DNA of 23,777 nt from positions 1 to 23,777 of the forward strand of contig JBBBWG010008813.1 of NCBI GenBank assembly GCA_037176905.1, read 5' to 3'. Both the position numbers and the translations under genes were made by a program. This document shows, in pieces, positions 19,477 to 23,777 of the stretch. Under the pieces are notes generated by a model that saw only the letters and a list, made by a program, of their open reading frames with translations, was not told where the DNA came from and did not search any database. How positions within the stretch are numbered: position 1 is the stretch's first letter; each line of letters starts with the position of its first letter. The stretch comes from Azolla pinnata. Its lineage: Eukaryota > Streptophyta > Polypodiopsida > Salviniales > Salviniaceae.

Positions 19477-21926
19477 ATGGCTCTCTACATTTGCCCTTCT
19501 TCTTCTAGTACTACTTCCACTTCTCTTGCATCAGAAAGGCGGTGCCCGCATTCATCCTACCATGGCTTCATCTGCTATCTCAAGGTACAAAGCTCTGCAA
19601 ATCTCTCTCTTTCTAATATCATCCATACACCATGTGTGATGCGGTTGTTACTGATTCCTGGGTTTTGTTGCAGATGGCCCCGTCATTCCACGAAAAGCGC
19701 AGCCTTTTCCTGCCTGAAAACAGGCCTAAATCGATGAGATTGAATGTTCTTGCCAAGTCAAGTGATGAAGATTTTCTGCCGAGCCCCATGGCTCCTTTCC
19801 AACCGCTATCAGAGGCTGGTCTTTTCCTGTCTCAACTTCTCCACACTAATCCTGATCTTGTTCCCTCAGCTGTAGAGCACGAGCTTGAGAGATTGTCTGG
19901 AAATCGAAACGCTGAATCTTGTCAAATCAATGGTTCTTCGGGATCGACATCGGATCAGGACTTGTACAGGTTTGCTACACTTTGCCTTGTTTTCTCCCCA
20001 GGATGCTTGTCGACAGAGGTGTATGACTATGCTTTCTTTCTTCTCAAGTTATGCTATAAACATGAAGCGAGATCAAAGAAGAATAGTGTTATTGTTTCAA
20101 TATGTGAATCTTAAGCATTACTCTGATCATGGACATGAATCATAGTTATATACTTTTGAGTACTAGGGATCAAAACCAAATTACTTATCCCCATCATGGA
20201 TTGAAATCAAGGAAGGTTCCGCTACAATTGGCTTCAAGTAAAGAAGCCAACGATAAGCATAGACTGAAAGCATAGAAATTTATATGATTTATTTAATTTA
20301 GTGCATAATGTGCGACATATATTCCTGTGGTTTTCTGGATGTGCCTTTATTCCAAACATGAATTCAATTCATTGAAGCTCATGCCATGTTGGAAATTGTA
20401 GGCAATGTAGAGCGTTAAAATTTGCTAGTAATGTGCCTATGATATTGATAGGCCATTACACAAATCTCTTTAAAATGACCGTGTTAGACATGGATGAGAC
20501 CAACGAAAAACATTATCTTATAACTTAATGAATGTCGTTATGATATTAGTAGCAAGGTTCTATGTGAAACATAGCAGGAATCCAGAAGTGTTAAATTACT
20601 TGTCGAAAAGGTTGTTCACAATGATGTTGGTATGTAAACAAAACGAAAGCTTGAACCTGTAGACACAATGTGTTCACAATATCCCTTGAAACAGTATGAC
20701 TGTGTTACTGAATTTATTGTGCTAAACATGGGTGAGTTGGATTAAAGTCAAGTAACAAGAAAAGAATATACTTATCTCTTGGATGGGTCTTTGTTGTGAA
20801 AATATTTCGATTTCAATTGGATGTAAGTTGAGCTACATTTTAGATCCTAGCGTATTCATCACGGTGCTTACAAGTTCTTATATGAAGATATTTATCAATG
20901 TGTAAGCTGTAAACCAGTACAAGGTGGAATCATATAGGAAAATTTGCTGCGTTCCTAACACGTTTGTAAGGGGGGCCTCACTGAACTATCTATGATCAGG
21001 GGGAATCTACAGTCTCATTATTTGAAGTTTCCTACAGTTTCAAGTGGCTTATTATACACAATGCATTGTTGATCTTTATTTTGTGCCTTCACAAGCTAGA
21101 AAGGGAGGGATAAATGGGGGGTGGGGGAGATTATAATGATTTCCTTTTCCTGTCCAGGAGAATTGCAGAACTCAAATCTCAAGAAAGGTTCAACTCCTTG
21201 GAAGAAATCCTATACATGCTCATCGTTAGAAAGTTTATCGAGGCCGGAATAATTATGATTTCTGATATAAGGATACTAGAGTCAAGCAGAGTACCATGGA
21301 CTGTACAAGTCAAAGAACTTGAATCTCTATACGCACCTGAAGCACTGGAACTAATTCGAGAACATTCACTGCTTGTGTTGGGCAAACGAGGGCTAAGTAA
21401 GTACTTCGGCAAGAGCATGTTTGCACATTTGAGCAAAATGTCATTAAAAGAAATCTATGCCTCATCTGTGACATACGGATATTTCTTAAGAAGATTGCAT
21501 AACCGCTTTCAGTTGGAGAAATCCATTGCACTTTTTCATCACTCCGGCGATACCCAAGGAAAGGTTGGGCCTGGGGACATTGCAGCAGCCATGGCTGTGT
21601 TGAAAGATTTACGAGGAAGTACTCAAACTCCAAATTTTACTCAAGTAATGACCAGTGAATTTCTAGCATATATCACATCATTTGATGCCGAGACATTGAG
21701 AGGATTCACCGTCGTCAGATCAAAGGAAAGTCAAAGTGTGTTAGAGAAGCATACTCGTGCACTTTTTCAAGGTATGAAGCCCCAAAAGTCTGCAGATGAA
21801 AAGAGTGCATCTCAAGTGAGCTTTGTAAAATCGAAGGGGTTGGTGTTGGAGGCGGTAGCATTTGGCAGTTTTCTTTGGGATGTTGAAACATATGTAGATG
21901 GGTTTTATAGCTTAATCGAGCACTGA
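19477..21926 (+). CDS. DUF760 plastid protein (UV-B-induced protein At3g17800-like)
   Basis: Three coding exons (19477-19584, 19674-19969, 21158-21926) have GT-AG borders and join in phase to 390 aa, near the roughly 420 aa of the Arabidopsis family. Residues 1 to about 60 are rich in Ser/Thr and basic residues, as in a chloroplast transit peptide. After PFQPLSEAGLFLSQLLHTNP comes DLVPSAVEHELERL. Exon 3 begins YRRIAELKSQERFNSLEEIL, followed by LIVRKFIEAG and MSLKEIYASSVTYGYFLRRL, typical DUF760 blocks. The tail contains FGSFLWDVETYVDGFY. The family is reported as UV-B or light responsive and plastid located, but its biochemical function is unknown. Intron 2 is long (1188 bp) with no recognised insert. 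The second exon carries an ATG at its first codon, so a shorter product from an internal promoter cannot be excluded. Confidence 0.92.
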
Positions 21927-23035
21927 CTGTTCTAATCGATCGATCATATGCACTTGATCTTGTGTGGGATGAAAACCGCTGCTCACATGTACAGGAATCT
22001 GTCAAAATTGATGTGCAATAAACAAGATTACATGATGTTCTGTAGGATAATTCAGCCCACTGCATCATAATTTACATGAAAACTGAGACGTGTTTATAGA
22101 TTACATGATTCGATGGTGGTTAAGAAGCAATTTGGTTTCTGGATTCTGTTGCTGATGTTTGCAGTAGCATTATGCATCCTATGTTGTGGCTTGCTGCTAT
22201 ATGGTAGCTGTGATGATTTATATGCATATGATGAGCCAATCACTTGGCTGTAATTTCCAGTGTAACAACACTGGGTGTGTAATTGAGAGTTGTGAGTTTG
22301 TTTGAATTGTTTCATTTGGCTCTAATTGATTGTTTCAGGTGAATTGGTTCCCTGAATGAAACCAAACTTTCAGCATCATCGCATCACTGTAGATCGTTTT
22401 GTCGTCATTTTCAGGTGAAACTGTCGAGGTTCTTCAATCAAGAGAATCGTAGATGGAAAATCTCTCGAGCAAAATCTTAGAGAATGCTTGAAGACGATTC
22501 AGACTAAGATAATGTGTGAGATCTTGTCATTGACCGGTGCCCTGATTAGCTTGGACTCGAACGATAATCGCCCACTAATCACAGGCTCAAATCGCTGAAA
22601 GGTCTTTTGACTCGATCCCCTCCCTAGACCTAATGCTCCAAGGTACACTAATTAATCCTAAGATCATTAGCATTACCTGTATGCTATAATTTGCACCCAT
22701 TTCTAACTAACTGATCCCACCTTAATTAGGATTGGGATCAGGGGTTTAAGCCTAGTACTGCATGAATTAGTACAAAAGGTTTATGTGCACTCAGAAAAGG
22801 AAGGCAGCATGTGGCTTGACAAATCGACCAAAATGGAGAACAATAATCCATGAAAATCGTATATACTTTGAATGTATGCTATACAGAGAGCCGTTACACC
22901 GAGAAGATTTGATTGTTACACGGAGAAGATCTATTTGTCAACGAACAATTTCTTTTTACCGAGTTTGTATGTTTATGAGCCTTGTTCGAGGCGGCATGGC
23001 ACAGATGCAATCATCGTGCCTTTGATGACTACCAG
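21927..23035. other. DUF760 3' flank and intergenic, no gene recognised
   Basis: Unique AT-rich DNA. A short + frame at 22783-23025 starts MCTQKRKAACGLTNRPKW. It shows no family resemblance and no splice context, and is left uncalled. Around 22649-22735, AATTAATCCTAAG and CTTAATTAGGATT form a loose inverted pair. Confidence 0.55.
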
Positions 23036-23085
23036 TTTAGGGTTCGCGGTTTAGGGTTTAGGGTTTAGGGTTTTAGGGTTTAGGG
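23036..23085 (+). repeat. interstitial plant-type telomeric repeat
   Basis: Six TTTAGGG-type units (one of eight bases, TTTTAGGG) and one degenerate unit (TTCGCGG) in register over 50 bp, followed by ATCC. TTTAGGG is the telomere unit of most land plants. The array is short and flanked by unique DNA, so it is interstitial and not a chromosome end. Confidence 0.95.
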
Positions 23086-23223
23086 ATCCTGCTAGAATCG
23101 TCCAAGCCACGATTCCTGTTGGGCTTGCTCCAAATCGAGCGTTTCGATTCCGGCTCGACCAGCAGCGCCTCCGGGAACTGCCGTAACATACATCGATCCC
23201 ATACGAGATCGTCGATCGATCAA

Positions 23224-23261
23224 GGAATCAGAAGGCATTTGCATCCATGCCTTCTGATTCC
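23224..23261. repeat. perfect 15-bp inverted repeat with 8-nt loop
   Basis: GGAATCAGAAGGCAT at 23224-23238 and its exact reverse complement ATGCCTTCTGATTCC at 23247-23261 flank TTGCATCC. The DNA or its transcript could fold as a hairpin. No poly-T tract follows. Confidence 0.9.
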
Positions 23262-23424
23262 GATTCCGAGCGATTGAGCGGATCACAGCTGAGAAGAGCA
23301 CAGCGACAGGCCTCGAGCTGGTCAGTGCAGAGCATGATTCATGATTCTGCAGTTGGTAAAAAAAAAAAGCCGAGACGAAAAAAAAGACTTGCAGAGCTAG
23401 CTGTCAGGAACCACATGCATGAAA

Positions 23425-23777
23425 GCATGCATGCATGCATACACATGCATGCGTGCGATGCGTGTGTGTGTGTGTGCATGCATACATACGCATACATGTG
23501 CGTGTGCATGCATACATACGCATACATGTGCATGTGCATGCATACATACGCATACATGTGTGCGAGCGTGTGCATGCATGCATGCATGCATGCGTACACA
23601 TGCATGCGGACAGGCATGCATGCATGCGGACACATGCATGCGGACAGACATGCATGCATGCGGACAGACATGCATGCATGCGGACAGACATGCATGCATG
23701 CGAACACATGCATGCGGACAGACATGCATGCATGCGGACAGACATGCATGCATGCGAACACATGCATGCGGACAGAC
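23425..23777. repeat. ATGC/GT alternating minisatellite, open at the window end
   Basis: This starts with GCATGCATGC and a (GT)n tract. Three 30-bp units begin at 23476, 23506 and 23536, each opening GCATGCATACATACGCATAC. From about 23590 a 20-bp unit with GCGGACAGACATGCATGCAT repeats to the last base, with shorter ACACATGCATGCGG variants. Positions 23458-23564 are strictly alternating purine-pyrimidine. Long - strand frames rich in Met, His, Ala and Cys are artefacts. Confidence 0.93.

Noticed and set aside
23339..23767. Met/His/Ala/Cys-rich - strand frames of about 120-140 codons
   Set aside because: They are translations of the 20-bp and 30-bp ATGCATGC repeats, open in all three frames.

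Overview
The window looks like nuclear DNA of a land plant. The evidence is protein-coding genes split by short GT-AG introns, plastid-targeted proteins specific to the plant lineage, a short TTTAGGG-type telomeric array, and telo-box motifs near gene starts. I cannot name the species. All five recognisable genes lie on the + strand and are separated by long simple-sequence and minisatellite tracts.

Layout: (1) 1-1064, a GAT/GGT-rich minisatellite followed by an opposite-orientation ATC array. (2) About 1254-1716, a small RmlC-like cupin (Cupin_3) gene whose 5' part is unresolved. (3) 1717-3623, no recognised gene, but a short stretch near 2885-3136 has unusual composition. (4) 3624-6312, acyl-ACP thioesterase FATA, 7 coding exons, 495 aa, with an expanded poly-serine transit region. 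(5) 6960-7775, a higher-order tandem repeat. (6) 7964-8458, a GC-rich hypothetical ORF that runs into a 15-bp coding minisatellite and appears frame-shifted there. (7) 9787-11785, cytosolic ribosomal protein L10a (uL1), 4 exons, 216 aa, with a telo-box promoter. (8) 11786-14447, degenerate duplications and a CAT/CTC microsatellite block. (9) 14471-18329, a PTST2/PTST3-type starch-initiation protein with coiled coil and C-terminal CBM48, 9 coding exons, 524 aa. (10) 19477-21926, a DUF760 (UV-B-induced protein At3g17800-like) plastid protein, 3 exons, 390 aa. (11) 21927-23777, gene-poor DNA with an interstitial telomeric repeat, a perfect hairpin and a long alternating purine-pyrimidine minisatellite that runs off the end.

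The exon models for FATA, RPL10A, PTST and DUF760 were built by hand. In each, GT-AG borders and reading phase agree across every junction and the product has family-typical length. FATA (fatty-acid release), PTST (starch granule initiation) and DUF760 are all expected in the plastid, but nothing shows that they are co-regulated. RPL10A is a housekeeping gene. I found no convincing new multi-gene system. The less ordinary material is in the repeats, the possible coding-frame break at 8446, the transit-peptide expansion in FATA, and the unexplained stretch at 2885-3136.
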